In this document: positions 8,487-17,361 of the stretch, one piece after another | Numbering within the stretch: the first letter of the stretch is position 1 | Layout: each line of letters opens with the position of its first letter | Assembly (NCBI GenBank): GCA_944326265.1 | Contig: CALVDE010000008.1 | Location: forward strand, 1-49,968 | Origin: an uncultured Bacteroidales bacterium | GTDB taxonomy: Bacteria > Bacteroidota > Bacteroidia > Bacteroidales > UBA932 | Reading direction: 5' to 3' | Length of the DNA stretch: 49,968 bases | Notes under the pieces: model-generated | The model's database searches: none | Told to the model about the DNA's origin: nothing | The model's input: the letters and a program-made list of their open reading frames with translations, nothing else | Program-made: the position numbers and the translations under genes

Positions 8487-9674
8487 TCAGATCAGCCTTC
8501 TCGAGGTGCTTTCCTTGGTGAGCTGCATGCTTCCGAAGTCCACGGCGTCGATAAGCACGGCTCCGGGACGCTTGCCCGGCTCGAAGGAGCCGAGAACGGT
8601 GTCCTTGCCAAGGGCTGCGGCTCCGTTGAGACATGCCCAGGTCAGGACCGTCTGGAGGGGAATCTGGGGGTAATGGCTGTGGATGCACTTGAACTCCTCT
8701 ACCATGGACAGGACGTGGTTGGAGGACAGGCTGTCGGTGCCCACGGCTATGCGCACGCCCATGCTCATCAGCAGGGGCAGGTCGGCCATGGCCCTGTGGA
8801 TGAAAATGTTGGAAAGGGGACAGGTTACCCAGGTGCAGTTGCGCAGCACGCTCTCTGCTGCACGGATGCTGTCCTCGCGGGCGACTGTGTTATGTATCAG
8901 CAGTATGTGCTCGTCGAACGGTGCCGGATGCACCTTCTGAAGCTGGTCCAGGAAATGGAATACGGCGGGCTTGCCGGTGGCCGGAGCCACACTGAGATGC
9001 CGGTTGACATAGTTCTCGTAGAGTGGGCCGCGGTGGAAGCCGATCATGTCGTCCTCCTCCTGGGATTCCTGGTTGTGGTAGGAGATGAATCCGGCATTCA
9101 GACCCTCGGCCGAGGCCATCCGGAGCAGGTCCGGACTCATGGTGTAGGGCGAATGAGGTGTTATGGCGGCATCCAGTCCGGCAGCAGAGGCTTTCTCCAC
9201 CAGCTTCCGGGCATCGGCGATGACTGCCGGAGCGTCTTCCGGCTCGGAGCCGAAGACCTCCACGAATGTCCTGGTGTACATGGGTCCCTCGCTCTTCATG
9301 GCGAAGCTCTCGTCGCAGTTGGATATATCGGCCATGGCACTCACTCCCTCGGCGTAGAGTTTCTCGAACTGCCGTCTCATGGCTTTCTGACGCTCTTCCG
9401 CCGGGGCTGATTCCCGCAGGGCGTTGATCTGGTCGATGAAGCCCGACATGCCGGTAGCCTCGCGGAACTTGCCTTCCAGGTGCGAAAGCTCTATGTGGCA
9501 GTGGGCGTTGGTGAATCCTGGTACAACGATTCCGTTGTAGAACTCAGTTCCGTAAGTTTCGGAGTCCAGCTTGCCGACAGCCGTTACAGTTCCGTTGTCG
9601 TCAAATTCCACAAATCCGTCATGGATCGGGGCGGATGTGACAGGAAAAATATAATTTGCAGCGATTCTTCTCAT
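8487..9674 (-). CDS. Amidohydrolase-superfamily deaminase-like enzyme
   Basis: A 395-residue metal-dependent hydrolase. An N-terminal beta-sandwich leads into the metal motif NAHCH (His58, His60) after VVPGF. Further probable ligands are His174 in HSPYT, His200 with Glu203 in the SYHNQES segment, His261 in IHNTV, and Asp314 in GTDSLSSN. The set fits the cytosine/adenosine/aminofutalosine deaminase branch (SsnA/MqnX/TrzA-like) rather than dihydroorotase. The substrate is unknown; an aminodeoxyfutalosine deaminase role is possible but not shown, as no other mqn gene is visible here. Its start overlaps the DUF4296 gene's stop by 4 bases (ATGA). Confidence 0.8.
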   Translation of the reverse strand: MRRIAANYIFPVTSAPIHDGFVEFDDNGTVTAVGKLDSETYGTEFYNGIVVPGFTNAHCHIELSHLEGKFREATGMSGFIDQINALRESAPAEERQKAMRRQFEKLYAEGVSAMADISNCDESFAMKSEGPMYTRTFVEVFGSEPEDAPAVIADARKLVEKASAAGLDAAITPHSPYTMSPDLLRMASAEGLNAGFISYHNQESQEEDDMIGFHRGPLYENYVNRHLSVAPATGKPAVFHFLDQLQKVHPAPFDEHILLIHNTVAREDSIRAAESVLRNCTWVTCPLSNIFIHRAMADLPLLMSMGVRIAVGTDSLSSNHVLSMVEEFKCIHSHYPQIPLQTVLTWACLNGAAALGKDTVLGSFEPGKRPGAVLIDAVDFGSMQLTKESTSRRLI

Positions 9675-10438
9675 TTGTCGATCCGTTTATGATTGTTTAC
9701 ATTATGTGTTCTGAGTGTTCTACGTCCGGGCCCGAATCTGTCTCCGGTAACCAAGGATGGAACATTCATGACCGGATTGGTCTCAAGCGAATCTGACGCG
9801 GGGGATTCCAGGCTGTCACGGCGGGCCATGAGTTCCTTGACATCATCCATCATGCCTTTGGTGGAGTAAAACTTGAACCTGCTTTCCGCCATTGATGCGG
9901 AATCATCGAATATCATGAATGCATTTGTCGGACGCTCCAGGAAGACAGTGTCTATTACAGGAGAAGACGGTACAGCTGTGTCCGGTTTGAAGAACATGAC
10001 TCTCAAGCTCTTGACTGCGGATGGAGCATGTATGCCGTCTGACGTGTACAGTTCCAGAGAGTCGGTGAAGGACCACAGCCTCGACCTTTTGCCTTCGGCT
10101 TCGAGTATGCTTTCAAGTTGTGCCTTGCGCCTCTCCAGCATGGCCTTGGTGTCCTCGAAGACATCCTCGAATTTGTCGGGACGGGCAAGATAGTAGTGCA
10201 GGCTGCGGATATAGTCCTCGGTGGTATATCCGTATTTCTTGAATATAGGCTCGTAGAGCAGCATCGTATCCACCATCTTGCGGTATTTGTATTCCTTGTT
10301 TACCGCCTCGTCTGTCATATAGATGTCATAATATATGCCGGACATGACATCTTTCGGTATGATCCTGTCGTTGCGGCTGCAGGAGAGCAGCAGCAGTGTA
10401 CTTGTCATTACTATGGCGGTTATTGTCTTTCTGAGCAT
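9671..10438 (-). CDS. DUF4296 lipoprotein
   Basis: A 255-residue predicted lipoprotein: a basic start, a hydrophobic stretch and a lipobox ending LLLLSC, with Cys20 as the likely lipidated residue. The part after the signal (IIPKDVMSGIYYDIYMTDEAV and the following helical region with a YYLARPDKF segment) matches the Bacteroidota-restricted DUF4296 pattern. A charged helical stretch at about 95-125 may be coiled coil. The C-terminal 130 residues are low in recognisable motifs. Function unknown. It is the first gene of the minus-strand cluster leading to deoC. Confidence 0.75.
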   Translation of the reverse strand: MLRKTITAIVMTSTLLLLSCSRNDRIIPKDVMSGIYYDIYMTDEAVNKEYKYRKMVDTMLLYEPIFKKYGYTTEDYIRSLHYYLARPDKFEDVFEDTKAMLERRKAQLESILEAEGKRSRLWSFTDSLELYTSDGIHAPSAVKSLRVMFFKPDTAVPSSPVIDTVFLERPTNAFMIFDDSASMAESRFKFYSTKGMMDDVKELMARRDSLESPASDSLETNPVMNVPSLVTGDRFGPGRRTLRTHNVNNHKRIDK

Positions 10439-10461
10439 ATCCTGTGAATGATTTCAGTGTG

Positions 10462-10469
10462 CAAATATA
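10462..10469 (-). promoter_or_regulatory. Bacteroidota -7 element for the DUF4296-amidohydrolase-radical SAM-dtd-deoC cluster
   Basis: TATATTTG on the minus strand lies about 24 bases before the DUF4296 ATG and is the only consensus promoter seen for the five-gene cluster. Confidence 0.65.
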
Positions 10470-10481
10470 GCTTTTATTTCC

Positions 10482-10489
10482 TATCTTTG
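10482..10489 (+). promoter_or_regulatory. Bacteroidota -7 element for the deacetylase-purD run
   Basis: TATCTTTG, a perfect TAnnTTTG. It excludes the upstream ATG at 10448 as a start, because that codon would not be transcribed from here. It also places transcription initiation almost on the ATG at 10496. Confidence 0.65.
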
Positions 10490-10495
10490 CGTGCT

Positions 10496-11107
10496 ATGCT
10501 GATACGACCGCCAAAACTTCTCAAGTCTATATACCCGTCTTTCATTTGGTCATTTCCCAAAGATAAAGACGGGGTCTTCCTTACTTTTGACGACGGCCCT
10601 TGCCCTCAGGTGACACCGTGGGTCCTGGACCAGCTGGATGAATTCGGGGCGAAGGCGACATTCTTCTGCATCGGTAAGAATGTCGAGCTGTATCCTCAGC
10701 TTTTCAGCGAGATAGTAAGCCGGGGTCATTCTGTCGGCAGTCATTCGTACAGCCATGTGCCTGGATGGAGGATACCGTTGGACGATTATATTCAGGATGT
10801 TGATATGGCCGCCGAGCTGATAAAAACCAATCTTTACCGGCCTCCTTATGCGAAGATAACCAGGAGGCAGGCGGATTCGCTCAGTCTCCGTTACAATATC
10901 GTGATGTGGAATATAATCAGCCGGGACTATAACAGGAAGCTGGGCCATAAGGCATGTGCGCGCAACGTGCTTCCATATATCTCTCCGGGATGTATAATCG
11001 TTTTCCATGACTCTATGAAAGCCGCCAAGAACTTGTGGTATGTGCTGCCGAAGACTCTGGAGGCTGTAGAGAAGGCAGGATTGAAGTGTAAACCAATTTT
11101 ATTATAA
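10496..11107 (+). CDS. Polysaccharide deacetylase (NodB-type)
   Basis: A 203-residue carbohydrate esterase family 4 protein. The five NodB signatures are visible: TFDDGP (30-35, metal Asp33), SHSYSH (82-87, metal His83 and His87), RPPY (115-118), the WNIISRDY segment (138-145), and FHDS (170-173, His171). The domain fills the protein and no signal peptide is obvious, so it may act in the cytoplasm or at the membrane face; the substrate (peptidoglycan or another GlcNAc polymer) is unknown. The start is set by the promoter, which leaves practically no leader. purD follows after 4 bases. Confidence 0.88.
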   Translation: MLIRPPKLLKSIYPSFIWSFPKDKDGVFLTFDDGPCPQVTPWVLDQLDEFGAKATFFCIGKNVELYPQLFSEIVSRGHSVGSHSYSHVPGWRIPLDDYIQDVDMAAELIKTNLYRPPYAKITRRQADSLSLRYNIVMWNIISRDYNRKLGHKACARNVLPYISPGCIIVFHDSMKAAKNLWYVLPKTLEAVEKAGLKCKPILL

Positions 11108-11111
11108 AGAT

Positions 11112-12410
11112 ATGAAATACAACGTATTGCTGCTCGGTTCAGGCGGCAGGGAACATGCTCTGGCATGGAAGATTGCACAGAGCCCTTTACTGGCGGAATT
11201 CTATGCTCTTCCCGGGAATCCCGGTATAGCGTCACTTGCTGAGTGTGTCGAAGGAAAAGCGGATGATTTTGAACTTGTCCGCAGGGTTGTGGTGGAAAAG
11301 AATATCGATATGGTGGTGTGCGGTCCCGAGGATCCGCTTGCGGGAGGGCTGAAGAATTTCCTGATGTCTTCCCCGGAAGTCAGGAAGGATCTGCTTTTCG
11401 TAGGACCGGACCGTGATGCGGCCAGACTGGAGGGCAGCAAGGATTTCGCCAAAGAATTCATGACGGCGAACGGAATACCTACAGCTGCCTACCGCAGTTT
11501 CAGTGCTGATGAGAAGGATGATGCGGCGGCCTTCCTGGAAACACTGCGTCCTCCTTACGTGGTGAAGGCGGACGGTCTGGCAGCCGGCAAGGGCGTGATC
11601 ATTTCCGACAGTCTGGAAGAAGCCAGGGCTTCGCTTGACAGTATCTTCGGAGGCAAATTCGGCGAGGCCGGCTCCAGAGTTGTCATAGAGGAATACCTTG
11701 CAGGAGTCGAGGTCTCGTTCTTCGTCCTTACAGACGGGAGCGGATATCTGCTGCTCCCTGAGGCCAAGGATTACAAGAGGATATATGACGGTGACAGGGG
11801 ACCGAACACCGGAGGTATGGGGTCTGTGTCTCCGGTCCCGTTCTGCGACAGTGAGTTCGTGGAAAAAGTGCGCACCAGAATCATTGAACCTACCATAAGT
11901 GGATTTCAGAAGGCGGGAATGGATTACCGTGGCTTTGTCTTCTTCGGCCTGATGAACTGTGGCGGAGATCCTTATGTCATTGAATACAATGTCAGGATGG
12001 GGGACCCTGAGACAGAGTCAGTCATGCTCAGGATAGAAAGTGATCTGCTGCAGCATATGGCGGCGGCTGCCCGGGGGAAAATTGCTGATGAGAGTATCGT
12101 GGTATCTGACGGTGCGGCCATGACATGTATAGTGGTGTCGGGAGGATACCCGGGCAATTATAAGAAGGGCCTGCCTATTACGGGACTGGACAGGCTGGAC
12201 GGTCTGACGGTGTTCAATGCAGGGACATCCGTTAAGGACGGGAGACTGGTCACTTCCGGCGGCAGGGTCCTGGCTGTGTCGGCTAAAGGAAGGTCACTGG
12301 AGGAAGTACGGGACAGGATATATTCCCGGATAGACATGATATCCTTTGAGGGGGCTTCTCACAGGAGTGATATAGGCAGCGATATGATCAACTGGGCGGA
12401 CCATGACTAA
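11112..12410 (+). CDS. purD: Phosphoribosylamine-glycine ligase
   Basis: A 432-residue GARS, close to the usual length (about 425). The opening NVLLLGSGGREHALAWK is the family hallmark. An ATP-grasp core follows, with VKADGLAAGKGV in the ATP-binding lobe, GPNTGGMGSVSP (the PurD signature) and EYNVRMGDPETES for metal binding, then a C-terminal domain. It catalyses the second step of purine synthesis, joining glycine to phosphoribosylamine. It lies 4 bases after the deacetylase and overlaps the next membrane-protein gene by 8 bases, so all three are probably cotranscribed. Confidence 0.97.
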   Translation: MKYNVLLLGSGGREHALAWKIAQSPLLAEFYALPGNPGIASLAECVEGKADDFELVRRVVVEKNIDMVVCGPEDPLAGGLKNFLMSSPEVRKDLLFVGPDRDAARLEGSKDFAKEFMTANGIPTAAYRSFSADEKDDAAAFLETLRPPYVVKADGLAAGKGVIISDSLEEARASLDSIFGGKFGEAGSRVVIEEYLAGVEVSFFVLTDGSGYLLLPEAKDYKRIYDGDRGPNTGGMGSVSPVPFCDSEFVEKVRTRIIEPTISGFQKAGMDYRGFVFFGLMNCGGDPYVIEYNVRMGDPETESVMLRIESDLLQHMAAAARGKIADESIVVSDGAAMTCIVVSGGYPGNYKKGLPITGLDRLDGLTVFNAGTSVKDGRLVTSGGRVLAVSAKGRSLEEVRDRIYSRIDMISFEGASHRSDIGSDMINWADHD

Positions 12411-13371
12411 GGCCCGTAAGTATCCGGTCCTGGCTCTGCTGCTGGCAGTAGCAGTGGCGGCACTCGCTGTATTGCCGTTCGTGTTTCCGACAGGAGACGC
12501 AGGACAGACGGGTATGCTGATGCGGCCGGAGTGGCTGTCGCATACAGCCGCGTTTGTAATAATTGCGGTCACGGCCCTGTCGCTGGGGTATGTCAATTCC
12601 AACTGTTTCCTGTTCGCTTCGGACTCCCGGCTGCTGTATCTGCCGTACCTTCTGGCCGTACTTATGCTGTCGGGAGTGACCGTGCTTACCCCGGCCCATA
12701 TCCCGGCATTGCTTTTCGTGTGGTGTATATTCTATACGTTGAAATATGTCAACAGCGAGAATCACAGGCTGTACTATCTTTTCGTGGCTGCGCTCACCTC
12801 GTCCACCGTTTCGCTGATAATACCTCAGATGCTGGCTGTGTGTGTATTTGTGCTGCTTTTCTGCATATACACCAGAGGGCAGGATCTGCTGCGCATGTGC
12901 ATGACATACCTGTCTGCCGCTGTACTGCCGTGGATCTATCTTGCGGCCTGGAAGTATCTGTCGGGCGACGGTACGATGGCGGATTATCTGACATGGTTCG
13001 GTCAGGCACTGGTCCCTCGGAGACCGGTTTTTTCGGAGATGAGCACCGGTACGCTGGTGTATGCGGGATTCATGTTTCTGCTCTGTCTCCGTTCCCTGGT
13101 GTTCACCGTGTCACGCGGGCGTGAAAGAAACAAGGCCCAGAAAAACTCATTCGGTCTTTCTGTGGCCTTGTCCGTAGTGGTTTTCATTATATGGTCGGCT
13201 GCCGGCGGACATCTGTCGCATTTATTCTGGATAACGGCGGCTGTTCCGCTGTCTTTCACTGTTTTTGACTTTCTCTCCGGAGGAAGGTCCGTTGAGGTCC
13301 GTATATTCCTGACAGTTCTCCTTGTCCTTACAGCAGCTTTGAGGTTCCTGGAGTATTTCCCTTTTATATAG
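12403..13371 (+). CDS. Multi-pass membrane protein, possibly DUF6427-like
   Basis: A 322-residue protein with roughly nine to ten hydrophobic segments separated by very short polar loops and no soluble domain. A central WCIFYTLKYVNSENHRLYYLF segment and the overall layout resemble the Bacteroidota DUF6427 membrane family, but this is a weak resemblance. Function unknown. Its start lies inside purD (8-base overlap), which suggests translational coupling. Its last bases overlap the 3' end of the convergent aminotransferase gene by 8 bases. Confidence 0.6.
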   Translation: MTKARKYPVLALLLAVAVAALAVLPFVFPTGDAGQTGMLMRPEWLSHTAAFVIIAVTALSLGYVNSNCFLFASDSRLLYLPYLLAVLMLSGVTVLTPAHIPALLFVWCIFYTLKYVNSENHRLYYLFVAALTSSTVSLIIPQMLAVCVFVLLFCIYTRGQDLLRMCMTYLSAAVLPWIYLAAWKYLSGDGTMADYLTWFGQALVPRRPVFSEMSTGTLVYAGFMFLLCLRSLVFTVSRGRERNKAQKNSFGLSVALSVVVFIIWSAAGGHLSHLFWITAAVPLSFTVFDFLSGGRSVEVRIFLTVLLVLTAALRFLEYFPFI

Positions 13372-14563
13372 TCCTTCCGGGGTATACCTTGAGGGCTTCC
13401 TTGAGACATGTGAGGGCCTCGCGCAGATCCTCTGTCTTGAGGACGTATGCGATGCGGACCTCGTCTCTGCCCTTGCCGGGAGTAGCATAGAATCCGGCCA
13501 TGGGGGCCACCATGACAGTCTTGCCGTTGTAGGAGAAATCCTCGAGCAGCCACTGCGCGAACTTGTCGCTGTCGTCGATAGGAAGGCGGACGGCCGCATA
13601 GAACGCGCCCATAGGTGTCGGGCATTCTACACCGGGGATAGTCCTGAGGGTCTCAACCAGGAAGTCTCTCCTTTTAATATATTCGTCTCTGACAGCCTTA
13701 AAGTAGGATGCGGGAGCACTGAGGGCTGCCTCGGCGGCGATCTGTCCGTAAGCCGGAGAGCAGAGACGGGCCTGAGAGTAGCGCAGCACTGCGTTCATCA
13801 CTTCCTTGTTCCTGGAGACGATGGCGCCGATGCGCACACCGCAGAGAGAGTATCTCTTGGATACGGAGTCGCAGAGAATCACGTTGTCCTCGAGGCCCTT
13901 GATGTGCATGCAGGAGTAGTGGGGCTCGTCGGTGTAGCAGAACTCGCGGTATACCTCGTCGGAGTAGATGAAGAGATTGTGCTTGCGGGCCACTTCGCCG
14001 AGTTTCTCAATCTCGTCCTTGGTGTAGAGCACACCTGTAGGGTTGCAGGGGTTGCAGATGATGATACCCTTGGTCCTGGGGGTGATGTGCTTCTCGAACT
14101 CCTCGATGGAGGGGATGGCGAAGCCGTTGTCCATGGATGTGGTGATGGGCACGAACTTCACGTCATTGACGATGGCGAAGGAGTTGTAGTTGGTGTAGAA
14201 CGGCTCCAGTACGATGACCTCGTCATCGGGATCGCAGGTGACCGTGAGGGCGATCTGAAGGGCTTCCGAACCGCCTGTCGTGATGTTGATGTCTGTGTAG
14301 TCCACATCGATGCCGATATTCTGGTAGTATCTGGCCAGACCTTTGCGGTAGGACTCGTTGCCGGCGGAGTTGGGATATGCGACGAGCTTGAGGTCGTTGT
14401 CCCTGACGGCCTTCAGAGCGACCTCAGGGGATTCGATGTCGGGCTGGCCGATATTGAGATGATAGACTTTTATGCCTCTTTTTTTAGCCGCGTCTGCGTA
14501 GGGGACGAGTTTGCGGATAGGTGAGGCCGGCAGTATCCGGGCTTTTTGGGAAAGGGTTAACAT
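13364..14563 (-). CDS. Class I/II pyridoxal-phosphate aminotransferase
   Basis: A 399-residue fold-type I aminotransferase of the aspartate aminotransferase group. Visible motifs: LNIGQPD near the substrate site, TTGGSEAL (95-102, cofactor phosphate), NPCNPTG (171-177), YSDEVY (200-205, Asp202 for the pyridine nitrogen), SVSKRYSLCGVRIG with the Schiff-base Lys236, and a late RIAYV containing the carboxylate-binding Arg. It probably transaminates aspartate or a related amino acid; exact specificity is not deducible. It is monocistronic and divergent from purM. Confidence 0.88.
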   Translation of the reverse strand: MLTLSQKARILPASPIRKLVPYADAAKKRGIKVYHLNIGQPDIESPEVALKAVRDNDLKLVAYPNSAGNESYRKGLARYYQNIGIDVDYTDINITTGGSEALQIALTVTCDPDDEVIVLEPFYTNYNSFAIVNDVKFVPITTSMDNGFAIPSIEEFEKHITPRTKGIIICNPCNPTGVLYTKDEIEKLGEVARKHNLFIYSDEVYREFCYTDEPHYSCMHIKGLEDNVILCDSVSKRYSLCGVRIGAIVSRNKEVMNAVLRYSQARLCSPAYGQIAAEAALSAPASYFKAVRDEYIKRRDFLVETLRTIPGVECPTPMGAFYAAVRLPIDDSDKFAQWLLEDFSYNGKTVMVAPMAGFYATPGKGRDEVRIAYVLKTEDLREALTCLKEALKVYPGRTI

Positions 14564-14608
14564 GTAATAAGTTGTATTAAAAAGTTAAAAATATGTAATC
14601 TTAGGCAA

Positions 14609-14616
14609 CAAAGTTA
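14609..14616 (-). promoter_or_regulatory. Bacteroidota -7 element for the aminotransferase
   Basis: TAACTTTG on the minus strand. It implies a leader of about 40 bases. It lies 23 bases from the divergent purM element. Confidence 0.55.
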
Positions 14617-14639
14617 TGAACTTTTCCGCAAATTCTTCT

Positions 14640-14647
14640 TAAATTTG
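14640..14647 (+). promoter_or_regulatory. Bacteroidota -7 element for purM
   Basis: TAAATTTG matches TAnnTTTG. A start site near 14654 gives a leader of about 35 bases before the ATG at 14690. Confidence 0.55.
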
Positions 14648-14689
14648 TAGTCTGTAAATGAAATATTGTTAATCCTGCGAAAAGAGATT

Positions 14690-15868
14690 ATGAACAACAC
14701 TGAAAGCAGATACATGCTCAGAGGAGTCTCCTCGGCAAAAGAAGATGTGCACAATGCTATTAAGAACATAGATAAAGGTCTTTATCCCAAAGCGTTCTGT
14801 AAGATTATACCGGATTTTTTCACTGGTGATCCAGACTGGTGTCTGGTCATGCACGCCGACGGTGCCGGTACCAAATCCTCCCTGGCCTATACTTATTGGA
14901 AGGAGACTGGAGACATGAGTGTCTGGAAGGGCATAGCCCGCGATGCCATGGTCATGAATACTGACGATCTGTTGTGCGTGGGCATTACCAGCGGAATGCT
15001 GGTGTCTTCCACCATCGGCCGCAACAAGAATCTCATTCCCGGAGAAGTCATCTCCGCCATTATTTCCGGGACCGACGAGTTCATCAAGTCCATGGACCGC
15101 TACGGCATCAGGATGGCGCTCACGGGCGGTGAGACCGCTGATGTGGGTGATCTGGTCAGGACAGTTATCGTGGACAGTACTGTCTGCGCGAGGGTACGCC
15201 GCTCAGAGATTATCGACAACTCCAGGATCGCTGCCGGAGATGTCATTGTCGGTCTGGCATCGTTCGGACAGGCAGAGTATGAGGACGAGTACAATGGCGG
15301 TACAGGCAGCAACGGCCTGACCTCAGCCCGTCATGACCTGTTCGCGCACTATCTTGCGGACAAGTATCCGGAGAGCTACGATCATGCGATGCCGGCTTCC
15401 CTGGTCTATTCCGGCAGCCGTATGCTTACGGAGAAAGAGCCTGAGACGGGGCTTACCTACGGCAAGCTGCTGCTCTCTCCGACCAGAACTTACGCCCCTG
15501 TGATGAAGAAGATATTCGAGAGCCTCAAGGACAGAATTCACGGCATGGTGCACTGCTCGGGAGGCGGTCAGACGAAGATACTTCATTTCATAGATTCCCT
15601 GAGGGTTGTCAAGGACGGAATGTTCCCCGTTCCCCCTCTGTTCAAGGCTATTCAGATAGAGTCAGGCACTGACTGGCAGGAAATGTACAGAGTGTTCAAT
15701 ATGGGACACCGCATGGAAATATATACCGACAAGGAGGCTGCTGCTGCCATGATTGACATATCCCGTTCGTTCGGAGTGGATGCAAGGATTGTCGGCCATG
15801 TAGAGGAGGCTCAGGAGGCCGAGGTGGTCATCAGCAGCGGAAATGACAGGTTCGTTTATAAAAAGTAG
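14690..15868 (+). CDS. purM: Phosphoribosylformylglycinamidine cyclo-ligase (AIR synthase)
   Basis: A 392-residue protein of the longer Bacteroidota PurM type; the E. coli enzyme is about 345. It converts FGAM to AIR using ATP in purine synthesis. Family features are HADGAGTKSSLAY (substrate/ATP loop), DAMVMNTDDLLCVG, LTGGETADVGDL in the first AIRS domain, and a C-terminal AIRS_C half with MVHCSGGGQTKI. A TTG at 14666 would add eight residues, but the ATG at 14690 has AAAAGAG upstream and starts at the conserved region, so it is preferred. The lipoprotein gene follows after 3 bases. Confidence 0.93.
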   Translation: MNNTESRYMLRGVSSAKEDVHNAIKNIDKGLYPKAFCKIIPDFFTGDPDWCLVMHADGAGTKSSLAYTYWKETGDMSVWKGIARDAMVMNTDDLLCVGITSGMLVSSTIGRNKNLIPGEVISAIISGTDEFIKSMDRYGIRMALTGGETADVGDLVRTVIVDSTVCARVRRSEIIDNSRIAAGDVIVGLASFGQAEYEDEYNGGTGSNGLTSARHDLFAHYLADKYPESYDHAMPASLVYSGSRMLTEKEPETGLTYGKLLLSPTRTYAPVMKKIFESLKDRIHGMVHCSGGGQTKILHFIDSLRVVKDGMFPVPPLFKAIQIESGTDWQEMYRVFNMGHRMEIYTDKEAAAAMIDISRSFGVDARIVGHVEEAQEAEVVISSGNDRFVYKK

Positions 15869-15871
15869 CTT

Positions 15872-17350
15872 ATGGGCTGTCGTCCTGTATATTCTGGAGT
15901 TCTGGCTTCAATGCTGCTGCTTGCTGTGTCATGTAGAGGCGGAGTCCAGACAGAGGAACTTCCGGCAATAGTCCATGAGGCATTCAATGATACGGCATCG
16001 GTGTATTATGGGAATTTTGACAGCTATCCGGAAGATCTTTCCCCCCTGCCTATAGGTGTGTTCGACTGCAGTGTGAACGGTTTTGAAGTGGTGGAGAGAC
16101 TGCTTACGATGGATGCTTTCGATAATATAACCGGCAGGCCGGTACCAGACGGCATAGTTGATTTCGGGGGGGAGCACATTCAGTTTCTTTCCGACAGGGC
16201 GAACGGTCCTTACGGGGGATATCTCACTCATGACAATGCGGACTATCTTAAGGAGCAGGTGCTGCGCGATGTGCTTTTCTTGACGGGAAGCGAGTATTAC
16301 AATCTTGCTTCAGACGAGTACCGTACAGGACGCAAGGAACCGGTAAAGATAGTGCTGGTCTCCTCGCCCGTGTCAGATCTGAACTGTCTTCAGGAGATAG
16401 ACCGGCTGCTGGATATGAGCGGAACCGGTGTCAGGGCAGTGGGCGTGATCGAATCCGGTGTCAGGGATGCGCTTTCCAGAACTGATGAAGACGGGAATCT
16501 CTGTGTTGGAGTCCTGTTCGCGCCGGACGGTATATCGTCAGTAGAGTACGAGGCGATGATAAGGCGTATGGCTTCTGAAAGCGGTCTCACCGGTAAAATA
16601 CAGGTGCTTGGCCAGGAGGCGCTTGGTCTGGATGCCGCGATAAAAGGAGATACGGCCTATATCGATACGTCCGCATCAGTGGCACGGGCATCTTATGTCG
16701 GGCCTGTCATGGGAATAAGCTATAACAATATTGACAAGTCGCTTTTTGACAGATACGGTTTCAAGTCGGACAGCGGGGCACTGCTTTTTGCCAGAAACGG
16801 AGATCTGTCCGGAGTCCAGCTCAACTCGGTTGAGAATTATGTCCGTTTCCATCTGGTGTCTATGGTGGAGCGTCACCGCCGCAGCGGCAGCAGGATCCCC
16901 ATATCGTCCATTGTCCTGGCGGACGGCAGTTTTTGTCAGGTCATGGATGTAATGGAGAGAGTTATGAAGGAACTGTATGATTACAAACGTGGAGGAATAT
17001 ATCTTTACCGTTCCTGCATAGCACAGGATTTCAGGTTTGTCGATCCCGGTGAGTGCGCGGTTGCCGATGCCTACCGGATTCTGCGTGAGGACGGTTGTCT
17101 TGCCCTGAGAGGGGAGAAGTCCAGGCTGTTTCCATTTATCACCCTTCCATCCGGTTCTCTGCCGGCCGGTGCGCTCGCTCCTGACGGCAGCATGACGGAT
17201 ACATTCAAGTACGGTCGGAAATGCGGGTCGGATGAGATAACGACGAAGGTTGTGCCGTTTTCCCCGAGATATGTCAATTTTGATATGATGAATTATATCG
17301 AGCACAGTAATCCGGCCACGTTCGCATTGATTAGAAACTCCTTATATTAG
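15872..17350 (+). CDS. Unrecognised lipoprotein
   Basis: A 492-residue protein that I do not recognise. It has a lipoprotein signal (hydrophobic ASMLLLAV followed by SC, lipidated Cys at about residue 21), so it should be anchored in the periplasm or outer membrane. The mature part has alternating beta and alpha segments such as VKIVLVSSPVSDLN, VRAVGVIESGVRDAL, KIQVLGQEAL and IPISSIVLADGSF. Together they suggest two Rossmann-like lobes of the periplasmic-binding type. This is inference from pattern only. It lies 3 bases after purM and 11 bases before the exonuclease gene, so it is in a housekeeping run without an obvious functional link. Confidence 0.7.
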   Translation: MGCRPVYSGVLASMLLLAVSCRGGVQTEELPAIVHEAFNDTASVYYGNFDSYPEDLSPLPIGVFDCSVNGFEVVERLLTMDAFDNITGRPVPDGIVDFGGEHIQFLSDRANGPYGGYLTHDNADYLKEQVLRDVLFLTGSEYYNLASDEYRTGRKEPVKIVLVSSPVSDLNCLQEIDRLLDMSGTGVRAVGVIESGVRDALSRTDEDGNLCVGVLFAPDGISSVEYEAMIRRMASESGLTGKIQVLGQEALGLDAAIKGDTAYIDTSASVARASYVGPVMGISYNNIDKSLFDRYGFKSDSGALLFARNGDLSGVQLNSVENYVRFHLVSMVERHRRSGSRIPISSIVLADGSFCQVMDVMERVMKELYDYKRGGIYLYRSCIAQDFRFVDPGECAVADAYRILREDGCLALRGEKSRLFPFITLPSGSLPAGALAPDGSMTDTFKYGRKCGSDEITTKVVPFSPRYVNFDMMNYIEHSNPATFALIRNSLY

Positions 17351-17361
17351 TTATCGACAAT

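Noticed and set aside
7971-9410. Long open frame on the plus strand (479 codons)
   Set aside because: It is antisense to the radical SAM and amidohydrolase genes, both of which show clear family motifs on the other strand. The translation has no recognisable domain and is a by-product of GC-rich codon use.
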